Shown: positions 1 through 9,530, counted from the stretch's first letter. The stretch is 64,000 nt of DNA from Hyunsoonleella aestuarii (GCF_006148925.1 NZ_VAWB01000001.1:1516001-1580000); one strand, 5' to 3'. The notes: a model not told the origin generated them from the letters alone. Program-made: numbers and translations.

Positions 1-1050
1 CTTGGTTAATTCATAGCCAATATTTTTTGCTCTATAGGCTAATGCAGCTCTACCACTGCGGGCAGTTAATACAATAGCAGATTCTGTGACACCAACATCT
101 TTAGGGTCTATAATTTCGTAAGTTTCACGATTTTTTATAACGCCATCTTGATGAATTCCAGAGCTATGTGCAAAAGCATTTGCACCCACTATAGCCTTGT
201 TTGGTTGAGTATAAATACCCATACTGTCTGATACCAATTGACTAATGCCGTAAAGCATTTCTGTTTGAATGCCCGTATCGAGATTTAAGTAGGGGTGTTG
301 TTTTAAAATCATGACAACTTCTTCAAGAGCTGTGTTTCCTGCACGCTCCCCAATACCGTTAATTGTACATTCAATTTGTCTTGCCCCATTTATAACCCCC
401 TCTATAGAGTTTGCAGTTGCTAAACCTAAATCGTTATGGCAGTGACAAGAAATAATAGCTTTTTCAATGCCTTTTACATTCTCTTTTAAATACTTAATTT
501 TCGCACCATATTCACTTGGTAAACAGTAGCCCGTAGTGTCTGGAATGTTAAGTACAGTCGCTCCAGCTTTTATTACCGCCTCACAAACACGAGCTAAATA
601 CTCATTATCTGTTCTACCTGCATCTTCAGCATAGAATTCAATGTCTTCAACAAAAGATTTTGCATAACTTACAGCTTTAACAGCACGTTCAATAATATCT
701 TCTTGTGTTGACTTAAACTTAAATTTTATATGAGAATCTGATGTTCCAATACCGGTATGAATCCTTGGAGTCTTTGCATATTTTAAAGCTTCGGCAGCAA
801 CTTTTATGTCATTTTCAACCGAACGTGTTAGTCCGCATACCGTAGCGTTTTTTACTATTTTAGAGATTTCTTCAACCGATCTAAAATCGCCAGGACTTGA
901 CACTGGAAAACCTGCTTCAATGATGTTAACACCTAAATTATCAAGCTGTTCTGCAATAACTAATTTTTGGTCAGTATTTAATTTACAACCAGGCACTTGT
1001 TCGCCATCTCTTAGTGTTGTATCGAAAATTTGTACGTTATTATCAGACAT
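1..1050 (-). CDS. leuA: 2-isopropylmalate synthase, 5' part (runs off the left edge)
   Basis: Translating the minus strand from the ATG at 1050 gives 350 codons open to the window edge, so the C-terminus is missing. The N-terminus carries the family start ([10 protein letters not shown], residues 9-18), followed by GFPVSSPGD, the metal-binding HCHNDLG motif and NGIGERAGN, the conserved signature of the isopropylmalate/homocitrate synthase TIM barrel. The enzyme condenses acetyl-CoA with 2-oxoisovalerate, the first committed step of leucine synthesis. The regulatory C-terminal domain would lie outside the window. Family assignment is firm; leuA over a citramalate synthase is inferred from the overall motif set. 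Confidence 0.93.
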   Translation of the reverse strand, partial: MSDNNVQIFDTTLRDGEQVPGCKLNTDQKLVIAEQLDNLGVNIIEAGFPVSSPGDFRSVEEISKIVKNATVCGLTRSVENDIKVAAEALKYAKTPRIHTGIGTSDSHIKFKFKSTQEDIIERAVKAVSYAKSFVEDIEFYAEDAGRTDNEYLARVCEAVIKAGATVLNIPDTTGYCLPSEYGAKIKYLKENVKGIEKAIISCHCHNDLGLATANSIEGVINGARQIECTINGIGERAGNTALEEVVMILKQHPYLNLDTGIQTEMLYGISQLVSDSMGIYTQPNKAIVGANAFAHSSGIHQDGVIKNRETYEIIDPKDVGVTESAIVLTARSGRAALAYRAKNIGYELTK

Positions 1051-1065
1051 TTATTAAAATATATT

Positions 1066-1083
1066 TTCGTATTCTTATACGAA
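1066..1083 (-). promoter_or_regulatory. short hairpin in the leuA leader
   Basis: A perfect 7-bp inverted repeat (TTCGTAT, 4-nt loop, ATACGAA) ends 15 nt before the leuA start codon. It has no long U-tract, so it is not an obvious terminator. Similar 7-bp-stem, 4-nt-loop hairpins sit just before cysN and metF. Its role is unknown. Confidence 0.4.
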
Positions 1084-1199
1084 TGTATATTTTGGTTTCG
1101 TAAATGATGCTACTCCTATAACAATTTTTACGATGTTTAACTGGTTTGTTATTTATTTAAATAATTGATAATCAATTTTTTAAAACTGTTTTTGTGACT

Positions 1200-2750
1200 A
1201 TGACAAGAGAGCAAAAAGATAATTTATTTGTACTGGTTAAATCGCTTTCTAAATCCGAGAAAAGACAATTTAAGCTTTATGTTGGTAGGTTAGGGGTTAA
1301 TGAAGACTCTAAATTCTTATTGCTTTTTAATATTCTTGATAAACTTAAAACTTACGACGAGGGAGTTATTTTAAAGAAGGGCATAGTTAAAAAACAGCAG
1401 CTTTCTAATCTAAAAGCGCATCTTTACAAGCAAATACTCATTAGTTTACGGTTAAACCCATCTCATCAAAATATTAGAATTCAGATTCGCGAACAATTGG
1501 ATTTCGCCACAATTCTTTACCACAAAGGGCTCTACAAACAAAGCTTAAAAATATTAGATAAAGCCAAAAATTTAGCTATTGCAAACGAGGAGAAAAATGT
1601 AGCATATGAGATTGTTGAGCTTGAAAAAGTTATCGAATCGCAATATATTACAAGAAGTATTAGTAATCGAGCTGATGAGTTAACCATACAGGCAAAGGAA
1701 TTAAGTTTACAGAATGTTTTAGCAAGTAAATTATCCAATTTGTCGTTGCAACTATATGGACTGTTTTTAAAAACGGGCTATGTAAAGAATGATGAGGAAT
1801 TTCAAATTATTGACAAATATTACCACGATAGATTGCCCAAATATGATATTAATAAATTAGGTTTTCGTGAAAAATTGTGGCTCTATAAAGCCAAATTATG
1901 GTACAGCTTCTTAACAGTTGATTTTTTATCGTGTTATAAATATGCCTCAAAATGGGTTGATTTATTTTATGAAAATAAGGATATGATTATCCTCAATCCT
2001 GTATTTTTTTTAAGAGGAAATCATTATTTATTAGAAGCTTTATTTTATTTACGACAATACGATAAATTCAAAGAAACATTAGCCAAATTTGAAACGGTTA
2101 CTCAGGAAAAATGGTTTCCGTTAGATGATAATAATGAAAGTTTAGCCTTCCTGTATATCTACAATAATAAATTTAATTTGCATTTTATTGAAGGTAGTTT
2201 TAAAGAAGGATTACCGTTAATTGATGAAGTTTTAGAAAAGCTAAAAGATTTTAATAATCGCATCGACGAACATCACATTATGGTATTTTATTATAAAATG
2301 GCAAGTATGTATTTTGGAGCAGGAGAAACGAAAAATTGTATTATTTATCTGAATAAAATAATAAGTAATAAATCGCTTCAAATGCGAGAAGACTTATTAT
2401 GTTTTTCAAGAATCTTAAATCTTGTAGCACATTACGAAGCAGGCTTAGATTATAATTTGGATGTTTTAATTAGAAGTACGTATAAATTTTTAATTAAGAT
2501 GGAGGACTTGTATGAGGTGCAAAAAGAGTTTATTAAATTTTTGAGAGGTTTAGGTGATATTTATCCGCACGAGGTAAAGGGTGAGTTTATTAAATTACTC
2601 AATAAGTTGAAAGAGTTCGAGAATGACCCTTATCAAAGTCGTGCATTCCTGTATTTAGATATTATCTCTTGGTTGGAATCTAAAATTCAGAATAAATCAA
2701 TTGGAGAAATCATAAGAAGCAAATTTCATAATAGTTTGGCTAAAAACTAA
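1200..2750 (+). CDS. hypothetical protein with all-helical, TPR-like repeats
   Basis: About 516 residues, rich in Leu, Lys, Asn and Tyr, with repeated amphipathic helices (for example KGLYKQSLKILDKAK near residues 105-120 and ETKNCIIYLNKI near 380), which resembles tetratricopeptide-like repeats. There is no signal peptide or membrane segment, so it is probably cytoplasmic. I do not recognise the function. The reading frame also has a GTG at 1194, two codons upstream; ATG 1200 is preferred because neighbouring genes use ATG and nothing supports the GTG. The gene is divergent from leuA and followed by the metY riboswitch leader, so it is probably monocistronic. Confidence 0.75.
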   Translation: MTREQKDNLFVLVKSLSKSEKRQFKLYVGRLGVNEDSKFLLLFNILDKLKTYDEGVILKKGIVKKQQLSNLKAHLYKQILISLRLNPSHQNIRIQIREQLDFATILYHKGLYKQSLKILDKAKNLAIANEEKNVAYEIVELEKVIESQYITRSISNRADELTIQAKELSLQNVLASKLSNLSLQLYGLFLKTGYVKNDEEFQIIDKYYHDRLPKYDINKLGFREKLWLYKAKLWYSFLTVDFLSCYKYASKWVDLFYENKDMIILNPVFFLRGNHYLLEALFYLRQYDKFKETLAKFETVTQEKWFPLDDNNESLAFLYIYNNKFNLHFIEGSFKEGLPLIDEVLEKLKDFNNRIDEHHIMVFYYKMASMYFGAGETKNCIIYLNKIISNKSLQMREDLLCFSRILNLVAHYEAGLDYNLDVLIRSTYKFLIKMEDLYEVQKEFIKFLRGLGDIYPHEVKGEFIKLLNKLKEFENDPYQSRAFLYLDIISWLESKIQNKSIGEIIRSKFHNSLAKN

Positions 2751-2830
2751 AAATAGTCCTCCAAAAATTTGGATATTAACTTTTTCTAACTGAATATTTG
2801 TATCCACAAAGTTCAAGCACTTATTGAAAT

Positions 2831-2930
2831 GTTATCAAGAAAGGTGGAGGGAATAGACCCTTTGAAGCCTTAGCAACCTCCCGATTTTTCGGGGAAGGTG
2901 CTAAATTCTACCCATAATGGATAGATAACC
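2831..2930 (+). promoter_or_regulatory. SAM-I (S-box) riboswitch upstream of metY
   Basis: The closing P1 helix is perfect: GTTATC (2831-2836) with GATAAC (2924-2929). Between them are the S-box hallmarks in order: AAGAAAGGTGGAGGGA, the GACCC...TGAAGCC segment, AGCAACCTCCC, and the GGTGCTAAATTC strand. The class binds S-adenosylmethionine and lowers expression of methionine genes when SAM is high. It lies 156 nt before metY, which fits. The expression platform is not obvious; a small hairpin at 3037-3053 is the only candidate. A second copy of the class sits before metH. Confidence 0.93.
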
Positions 2931-3036
2931 TAACGAATTTACACACTGTAAGTTCTTAATTTCTTTTTAACATTTTTCTATTAAGTCTAAAGTATTCTAA
3001 GATGCTTATGCATTGAAGTTTCAATTGAATTTGTTA

Positions 3037-3053
3037 TTCTCGAAAAACGAGAA
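3037..3053 (+). terminator. candidate expression-platform hairpin before metY
   Basis: TTCTCG (3037-3042) pairs with CGAGAA (3048-3053) around an AAAAA loop, followed by GTTTTAATTTT. It lies between the SAM riboswitch and the metY start, so it could be the terminator the riboswitch controls. The stem is only 6 bp and the U-tract is interrupted, so this is tentative. Confidence 0.35.
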
Positions 3054-3085
3054 GTTTTAATTTTAACTAAATAAGAAATAGAAAA

Positions 3086-4363
3086 ATGAGCACGAATCAA
3101 TTAGCAACAAATGCATTACATGCAGGACACGACGTAACACAAAACGCTGGAACCAGAGCTGTTCCAATTTATCAAACCACATCGTATGTTTTTAATAATT
3201 CCGATCATGCAGCGAATTTATTTTCACTTCAGGAATTAGGATTTATATACACACGTTTAAATAACCCGACGAATCAAATCTTACAGGAACGTTTAGCAGC
3301 GATTGAAGGAGGCATAGGAGCTGTAGTTTTTGCATCTGGCACATCGGCTATTTCTACTGGACTTCTAACACTATTAAAAGCTGGAGACCATATTGTTGCA
3401 TCAAGTAGTCTTTACGGAGGAACCTATAATTTACTTAGTGTTACTTTGCCACGTTTAGGTATTACTACAACTTTTGTAGATGCTTCAGACCCTGAAAATT
3501 TCTCTAAAGCCGTTCAAGATAATACGCGAGCTTTTTTTGTAGAGTCTTTGGGTAATCCTAAACTGGATGTCTTAGATTTAGAGGCAATATCGGAATATTC
3601 GAAAGCAGCAGGTGTGCCATTTATTGTAGATAATACTGTAGCAACACCAGCTCTATTGAATCCTATTAAACACGGAGCAAACATTGTAATTCACTCACTT
3701 ACAAAATATATTGGAGGACAAGGAACATCTATTGGAGGGGCTATTATAGATGCAGGAACATTCGATTGGTCTAATGGTAAATTCCCAGAATTCACGGAGC
3801 CATCAGCAGGTTACCACGGATTAGTATACCACGAAACACTTGGGGCAGCAGCTTACACATTTAAATTAATCTTGGAAGGATTGAGGGATTTTGGAGGTGC
3901 CTTAAGTCCAACAAATGCGTTTAATATTATTCAAGGTTTAGAAACTTTGCCACTAAGAATAAAGCAACATAGTGAAAATGCTTTAGAACTTGCCAAATGG
4001 TTAGAAGTACAACCAGAAGTGGCTTGGGTTAATTATCCGGGACTAGAAAGCAGCAAATACAAAGCATTGGCAGATAAATATTTACCAAAAGGGCAAAGCG
4101 GTATTGTGACTTTCGGGGCTAAAGCTGGTTTTGAGGCAGCAAAAACTATTGCGGATGAAACAAAAGTGTTTTCATTATTGGCAAATATTGGTGATACTAA
4201 ATCTTTAATTATTCACCCATCTAGTACAACGCACCAACAGTTAAATGAGGAACAACAGGCATCTGCAGGTGTTACTTCAGATTTAATTCGTTTATCAGTG
4301 GGAATAGAAGACATAGAAGATTTAAAGGAAGATTTAAAGCAGGCATTTGCTAAAATAAAATAA
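3086..4363 (+). CDS. metY: O-acetylhomoserine aminocarboxypropyltransferase (O-acetylhomoserine sulfhydrylase)
   Basis: A 425-residue PLP enzyme of the Cys/Met metabolism (gamma-family) fold. The PLP lysine is Lys207 in HSLTKYIGGQG; the conserved FASGTSAIS, GNPKLDVLD and VDNTVATP segments are all in place, and the length suits MetY rather than the shorter MetB/MetC enzymes. It joins O-acetylhomoserine and sulfide to make homocysteine in the cytoplasm. The SAM-I riboswitch upstream and the MetX-containing gene 17 nt downstream, which would make its substrate, support the assignment. The pathway is therefore direct sulfhydrylation using sulfide from the cys operon further on. Confidence 0.92.
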   Translation: MSTNQLATNALHAGHDVTQNAGTRAVPIYQTTSYVFNNSDHAANLFSLQELGFIYTRLNNPTNQILQERLAAIEGGIGAVVFASGTSAISTGLLTLLKAGDHIVASSSLYGGTYNLLSVTLPRLGITTTFVDASDPENFSKAVQDNTRAFFVESLGNPKLDVLDLEAISEYSKAAGVPFIVDNTVATPALLNPIKHGANIVIHSLTKYIGGQGTSIGGAIIDAGTFDWSNGKFPEFTEPSAGYHGLVYHETLGAAAYTFKLILEGLRDFGGALSPTNAFNIIQGLETLPLRIKQHSENALELAKWLEVQPEVAWVNYPGLESSKYKALADKYLPKGQSGIVTFGAKAGFEAAKTIADETKVFSLLANIGDTKSLIIHPSSTTHQQLNEEQQASAGVTSDLIRLSVGIEDIEDLKEDLKQAFAKIK

Positions 4364-4380
4364 GCATATCTAAAATTCTT

Positions 4381-7300
4381 GTGAAGCATCCGTTGCAACA
4401 TACCATCATAAATAATTTCACTATGGAAAGTGGTGCGTCTAATCCTGAAATAAAATTGAGTTATCAAGTCTTTGGTAAAGCATTAGGAAGTGCGCCAATA
4501 GTTCTGGTGAATCATGCTTTAACAGGAAATAGCAATGTTGCTGGTAAAGATGGTTGGTGGCAAGATCTAATCGGAGAAGATAAAGTAATTGATACCAAGC
4601 TTTACACCGTATTGGCGTTCAATATTCCTGGAAATGGTTTCGATGGATTTGTTATAGATAACTACAAAGATTTTGTAGCGCGCGATGTGGCAAGACTATT
4701 TTTAATAGGTTTGAAAACATTGAATACAGGTAAGGTTTTTGCAACCATTGGGGGCTCACTTGGTGGTGGAATTGCATGGGAAATGGCAGTTTTAGAACCT
4801 AACTTTACAGAGCATTTAATTGTTGTGGCAACAGACTGGAAATCGACCGATTGGCTCATTGCCAACTGCCAAATTCAAGAACAGTTTTTGTTGAATTCCA
4901 AAAACCCAGTGCATGATGCTAGGATGCATGCCATGTTATGTTATCGAACACCAGAATCATTCAAAGAACGTTTTCAGCGTTCAAAAAATGAAGACTTAGA
5001 AATTTTCAATGTTGAAAGTTGGTTGTTGCATCACGGTAAAAAATTGCAAGAGCGTTTTCAATTATCGGCTTATAAGTTGATGAATCAATTGTTAAAGTCT
5101 ATTGATGTTACTAAAGGTAGAGCCGATAATTTCAATGTTCTTGAAAACATAGAATCTAAAATTCATATTATAGGTGTAGATTCCGATTTGTTTTTTACTG
5201 CCGAAGAAAATAGACAAACGCATAAACAGTTGGCGTTAACACATCCTAATGTAACCTATAATGAGATCCATTCTGTACATGGACATGATGCTTTTTTAAT
5301 GGAATACGACCAGCTTGAAAAAATAGTAGAGGGCATATTTGTGCCACATTCAAAAAGAAAAAGAATGAAAGTATTAAAATTTGGAGGTAAATCTTTAGCT
5401 AATGGAAAAGGGCTAAATACCGTGCTTTCAATTATTAAAAATAAAGTTGAAGATGGAGAGCGAATTTCTGTTGTGGTTTCAGCTAGAGGAACGGCGACAG
5501 ATGATTTAGAATCTATTTTAAATAAGGCTTTAAAGGGAGAAGCTTATCAAGGCGATTTAGATGATTTTAAAGCGTATCAGATAGAACCTGCTAAAAATAT
5601 TGATTTCTCCAAGGAGTTTTCAATTCTCGATAAACTGTTTGAAGGTGTAAGTCTCTTACGTGATTACAGTAAGAAAACGAAAGACAATATTTTAGCACAA
5701 GGCGAGTTGCTTTCTGTAAAACTGATAGCACATTTGCTAAATGAGCAAGGGATTAAAGCTAATGTAACCGATTCAAGGGAGTTAATAAAAACAGATGAGT
5801 CTTTTGGAAATGCGCAGCCTCTAGCAAAATTATCAAAAGAAAATATCCAAGCCTTTTTTAGTAAAAATAGAGATGTTGTTAATGTAATAACAGGTTTTAT
5901 TGGATCTAATTTAAAGAATGAAACAACCACATTGGGACGCAATGGAAGTAATTATACAGCGGCATTAATTGCTAATTATTTAGATGCTGAAGAATTACAG
6001 AATTTCACTCATGTTAGTGGGATTTACACAGCAGATCCTGGATTAGTGAATGATGCCAAACAAATTAGAGAGTTGTCATTTGCAGAGGCAAATGAATTAG
6101 CCAATTTTGGTACATCGGTTTTACACGCAAAAACAATTATTCCGCTTGTAGAGAAAAATATCAACCTCAGAATATTAAATACTTTTAATTCCGATGATGA
6201 AGGGACTCTCATAACTGCAAAGCCAAGTAATAAGGAAGTAACCTCATTATCTATTTTAGATAATGTGGCATTGATTAATTTAGAGGGTAGAGGTTTACTC
6301 GGTAAAATTGGTGTTGATGCTAGAATATTTGGAGCATTAAGCAGACATAATATTAGCGTGAGCATTGTGTCTCAAGGGTCCTCAGAACGAGGTATTGGAT
6401 TAATTATTGATGCAGATCAAGCGACCCATGCTGTTATTGCATTAGAGCGGGAGTTTGAGGGTGATTTTTATTCACAAGACGTTAATAAAATTGATGTTAT
6501 TGATGATGTGGCTGTCATTTCAATTATTGGTATAGAATTGAGCTCTTTCCATAAACCATTTAATGCACTTATAAAGAATCAAATCACGCCGTTACTTTTT
6601 AATAATACCGTTACTGGTAAGAATGTGAGTTTGGTTGTTAAAAAATCTGAATTACATAAAGCAGTAAATGTTATTCATGGTGAAGTATTCGGAATTTCTA
6701 AAAAAATAAACATTGCCATATTTGGTCATGGCGGCGTTGGAGGAGCGCTAATCAATCAAATTTTAAAATCAAGGGATGAGATTGAAAGGCGCAAAGGCAT
6801 TAGCTTAAATGTATTTGCTATTGCTAATTCTAGAAAGTTGCTTTTGGACAAAGGTGGTGCAAGTTCTAATTGGAAGGATGCTATTGAATCTAGTTCGTAT
6901 GAAAGCTCCATTGATGACATTATCACTTTTGCAAAAAACCATCATTTAGAAAATTTGATTGCAGTAGATAATACCGCAAGCGATGTCTTTTATAAAAATT
7001 ATATACCTTTAATAGAAGCTGGTTTCGACCTTGTATCTTCCAATAAGATTGCAAATACCATTTCGCATGAATTTTATAGTGAATTACGAAATCATTTGAC
7101 CGAACATAACAAGCAATATTTATATGAGACAACGGTTGGTGCAGGATTACCATTAATTGATACCATTAAACTGCTTCATGAGTCTGGAGAAAATATTACT
7201 AGAATTCGTGGAGTGTTTTCTGGGACCTTAAGTTATTTGTTTAATAATTTTTCGGTTCAAGACAAACCATTTAGCGCCATTATAAAAGAAACTGTTGATA

Positions 7301-7779
7301 AAGGTTTTACAGAACCCGATCCAAGAGAAGATTTTTCTGGAAATGATGTGGCTAGAAAGCTATTAATTTTGGCAAGAGAGTTAGATTTGCAAAATGAGTT
7401 TGAGGATGTTGAAGTGTTAAACTTAATACCTGAAGATTATCGAGATATTTTGTTAGAAGAATTTCTCGCCCAGTTAGAGGTGTTAGATGAACAATATCAG
7501 AAATTAAAAGACGATCAACCAGATGGTCATGTGTTGCGATATGTTGGAGATTTATCAGGTGATTTATCTCAAGATAAAGGCAATTTAGAAGTGAAATTGG
7601 TGTCAATTCCTGAGGATAGTACCTTAGGCCACGTAAAAGGCTCTGATGCTATTTTTGAAATATTTACAGAATCATATGGTGAACAACCTATAGTCATTCA
7701 AGGAGCAGGTGCAGGAGCAGAAGTTACTGCAAGAGGTGTGTTTGGAGATATTTTAAGGTTGTCAAAACATATAAATTAA
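4381..7779 (+). CDS. thrA: fusion: homoserine O-acetyltransferase-like domain + aspartokinase + homoserine dehydrogenase
   Basis: 1,132 residues with no internal stop. Residues 1-328 are a MetX-type alpha/beta hydrolase: NHALTGN, nucleophile Ser126 in GGSLGG, acid near Asp269 (DSDLFF) and His302 in GHDAF, so the acyltransferase triad looks intact. Met329 begins an 804-residue ThrA-like part (E. coli ThrA is 820): aspartokinase with KFGGKS at 333-338 and GRNGSNYTAALIA, ACT-type regulatory segments, then homoserine dehydrogenase starting at IAIFGHGGVGG with GVFSGTLSYLFN. One chain would thus phosphorylate aspartate, reduce the semialdehyde to homoserine and acetylate it. Start GTG 4381 is chosen because homology to MetX begins almost at residue 1. 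The Lys at 337 replaces the usual Thr of KFGGTS. The catalytic state of each domain is inferred. Confidence 0.9.
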   Translation: MKHPLQHTIINNFTMESGASNPEIKLSYQVFGKALGSAPIVLVNHALTGNSNVAGKDGWWQDLIGEDKVIDTKLYTVLAFNIPGNGFDGFVIDNYKDFVARDVARLFLIGLKTLNTGKVFATIGGSLGGGIAWEMAVLEPNFTEHLIVVATDWKSTDWLIANCQIQEQFLLNSKNPVHDARMHAMLCYRTPESFKERFQRSKNEDLEIFNVESWLLHHGKKLQERFQLSAYKLMNQLLKSIDVTKGRADNFNVLENIESKIHIIGVDSDLFFTAEENRQTHKQLALTHPNVTYNEIHSVHGHDAFLMEYDQLEKIVEGIFVPHSKRKRMKVLKFGGKSLANGKGLNTVLSIIKNKVEDGERISVVVSARGTATDDLESILNKALKGEAYQGDLDDFKAYQIEPAKNIDFSKEFSILDKLFEGVSLLRDYSKKTKDNILAQGELLSVKLIAHLLNEQGIKANVTDSRELIKTDESFGNAQPLAKLSKENIQAFFSKNRDVVNVITGFIGSNLKNETTTLGRNGSNYTAALIANYLDAEELQNFTHVSGIYTADPGLVNDAKQIRELSFAEANELANFGTSVLHAKTIIPLVEKNINLRILNTFNSDDEGTLITAKPSNKEVTSLSILDNVALINLEGRGLLGKIGVDARIFGALSRHNISVSIVSQGSSERGIGLIIDADQATHAVIALEREFEGDFYSQDVNKIDVIDDVAVISIIGIELSSFHKPFNALIKNQITPLLFNNTVTGKNVSLVVKKSELHKAVNVIHGEVFGISKKINIAIFGHGGVGGALINQILKSRDEIERRKGISLNVFAIANSRKLLLDKGGASSNWKDAIESSSYESSIDDIITFAKNHHLENLIAVDNTASDVFYKNYIPLIEAGFDLVSSNKIANTISHEFYSELRNHLTEHNKQYLYETTVGAGLPLIDTIKLLHESGENITRIRGVFSGTLSYLFNNFSVQDKPFSAIIKETVDKGFTEPDPREDFSGNDVARKLLILARELDLQNEFEDVEVLNLIPEDYRDILLEEFLAQLEVLDEQYQKLKDDQPDGHVLRYVGDLSGDLSQDKGNLEVKLVSIPEDSTLGHVKGSDAIFEIFTESYGEQPIVIQGAGAGAEVTARGVFGDILRLSKHIN

Positions 7780-7786
7780 TGTCAGG

Positions 7787-7801
7787 TTGAGCGCAGTCTA
7801 A
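7787..7801 (+). repeat. REP-like fragment TTGAGCGCAGTCTAA
   Basis: This 15-mer differs by one base from TTGAGCGCAGTCGAA at 20201-20215. Both are more GC-rich than their surroundings. I recall similar TTGAGCGCAGTCGAAA-type sequences as dispersed short repeats in flavobacterial genomes. Here it fills the 37-nt gap between the thrA fusion and metZ. Confidence 0.45.
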
Positions 7802-7816
7802 ACCTAAATAGTAATA

Positions 7817-8989
7817 ATGAGTAAGAACAAAAAACAGTTTGAAACAGAAGCTATAAGAATACAAAGTGAAACCACTCAGTTTTCAGAGCATTCTGTACCC
7901 TTATACTTAACATCTGGATTTGTATTTGACGATGCCGAAGAAATGAGAGCATCCTTTGCCGAAGAAAAGCAACGTGATTTATATACCCGTTACAGTAACC
8001 CTAATGTTAACGAATTTGTAGACAAAGTATGCACCATGGAAGGTGCAGAAGCAGGTTTTGCATTTGCTAGTGGAATGGCCGCTGTGTTTTCAACCTTTGC
8101 AACATTGTTAGACGCTGGCGATCATGTGGTTTCATGCAGTTCTGTTTTTGGAGCTACCCATGGTTTATTTACGAAATACTTTCCAAAATGGAATATTGAA
8201 TGTTCTTACTTCAACATTAATGAGGTAGATAATATTGAAAATTTAATTCAACCAAATACTAAGTTTATTTACGCTGAAACACCTACTAATCCAGGGGTGG
8301 ATGTGTTAGATTTAAATTTTTTAAGTGCTATTTGTAAAAAGCACAACTTATTATTGGTTATTGATAATTGTTTTGCAACACCTTATTTGCAAAATCCAAT
8401 TAAGTATGGAGCAGATTTAGTCATTCATTCTGCGACTAAGTTAATGGATGGTCAAGGACGTGTACTTGGAGGAGTAACTGTTGGCAAAAAAGAATTGATC
8501 CGAGAAATTTATTTGTTTTCAAGGCTCACAGGACCTGCAATGAGTCCCTTTAATGGCTGGGTGTTGTCAAAATCACTAGAGACACTTGCTATTCGCGTCG
8601 AGAAGCACTGTGAAAATGCTTTAAAGTTGGCGGAATATCTAGAAGGACATCCTAAAGTGAATTGGGTGAGATATCCTTTTTTAAAATCACACCCTAAATA
8701 TGAAATCGCAAAAAAACAAATGCGTTTGGGAGGTAATATTGTTGCTTTCGAAGTTAAAGGAGGACTAGAGGGCGGTAAGGCTTTTTTTGATGCGATAAAA
8801 ATGTGTTCTTTATCTGCTAATTTGGGAGATACACGAACTATTGTTACGCATCCTGCGAGTACAACTCATGCTAAACTTGAACCAGAAGTAAAGGCTGCGG
8901 CGGGTATAACAGATGGGATGGTACGTTGTTCTTTGGGATTAGAACATATAGATGATATTATTGCAGATTTGGAGCAGGCTTTAAATTAG
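7817..8989 (+). CDS. metZ: O-succinylhomoserine sulfhydrylase-like PLP enzyme
   Basis: A 390-residue member of the Cys/Met PLP family. The PLP lysine is Lys208 in HSATKLMDGQGRVLGG, a form typical of MetZ; FASGMAAV, ETPTNPG and VIDNCFATPYLQNPI are also present. It is clearly a paralogue of metY upstream but shorter and diverged. MetZ enzymes make homocysteine from an activated homoserine and sulfide. Because the fusion just upstream looks like an acetyltransferase, the true acyl donor may be O-acetylhomoserine, or the enzyme may be a gamma-synthase or lyase. It is co-directional with thrA at 37 nt and the Rrf2 gene follows 13 nt later. Confidence 0.78.
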   Translation: MSKNKKQFETEAIRIQSETTQFSEHSVPLYLTSGFVFDDAEEMRASFAEEKQRDLYTRYSNPNVNEFVDKVCTMEGAEAGFAFASGMAAVFSTFATLLDAGDHVVSCSSVFGATHGLFTKYFPKWNIECSYFNINEVDNIENLIQPNTKFIYAETPTNPGVDVLDLNFLSAICKKHNLLLVIDNCFATPYLQNPIKYGADLVIHSATKLMDGQGRVLGGVTVGKKELIREIYLFSRLTGPAMSPFNGWVLSKSLETLAIRVEKHCENALKLAEYLEGHPKVNWVRYPFLKSHPKYEIAKKQMRLGGNIVAFEVKGGLEGGKAFFDAIKMCSLSANLGDTRTIVTHPASTTHAKLEPEVKAAAGITDGMVRCSLGLEHIDDIIADLEQALN

Positions 8990-9002
8990 TTATATTAGCA
9001 AC

Positions 9003-9416
9003 ATGCTTTCCAAAAAAACAAAATATGGCTTAAAGGCCTTGACTTATATTTCAAGAACAAAGAGTGACTCGCCAGTTCAAGTTAGCACTATTTCAAAGAG
9101 TGAACAAATTCCACAAAAGTTTTTGGAAAGTATTCTACTTACTTTAAGAAAAGCTGGGATTTTAGGGTCGAAAAAAGGTAAGCACGGTGGTTATTATTTA
9201 CGACATGAGCCATCTGAAATTAAAATGACTGATGTAATGCGTGTCCTAGAAGGGCCAATTGCTATGGTGCCATGCGTAAGTTTGAACTATTATGAGAAGT
9301 GTGATGATTGTCCAGACGAAAATAAATGTAGTGTGCACAGATTAATGATTCAAGTTCGAGATAATACACTTAGTGTGTTTAGAAACACTACTTTGGAAGA
9401 TTTATCTAATGAATAA
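9003..9416 (+). CDS. Rrf2-family transcriptional regulator with a Cys cluster
   Basis: A 137-residue winged-helix protein. The family start LSKKTKYGLKALTYIS, the recognition region SKSEQIPQKFLESIL and the wing GKHGGYYL are all visible. Cys91, Cys100, Cys103 and Cys109 form a cluster at the position where IscR and NsrR bind an iron-sulfur cluster. It stands between metZ and the sulfate-reduction operon, so it probably controls cysteine or sulfide supply, comparable in role to CymR, although CymR lacks such a cluster. Fe-S binding and target genes are inferred. Confidence 0.88.
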   Translation: MLSKKTKYGLKALTYISRTKSDSPVQVSTISKSEQIPQKFLESILLTLRKAGILGSKKGKHGGYYLRHEPSEIKMTDVMRVLEGPIAMVPCVSLNYYEKCDDCPDENKCSVHRLMIQVRDNTLSVFRNTTLEDLSNE

Positions 9417-9522
9417 TTCTTATTATCGACCTTTTTTACTGAATTATTTCTACCATTAAACCAAAATATTTCCAATTATTCTAAAAAATTCTTAATTATC
9501 TTTTTCTTGTATAAAATTATAT

Positions 9523-9530
9523 TACATTTG
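9523..9530 (+). promoter_or_regulatory. candidate promoter -7 element for the cysH-D-N operon
   Basis: TACATTTG matches the Bacteroidota -7 consensus TAnnTTTG and lies 44 nt before the DUF2061 gene. The -33 element is poor. This is the only gap over 100 nt between the Rrf2 gene and cysN, so a promoter is expected here. Confidence 0.45.

Noticed and set aside
806-1057. 83-codon frame on the plus strand
   Set aside because: It is antisense to the conserved N-terminal coding sequence of leuA and has no family features.
1051-1193. possible leucine leader peptide before leuA
   Set aside because: The minus-strand leader has an Ile/Val-containing frame but no ATG and no Leu run, so only the hairpin is reported.
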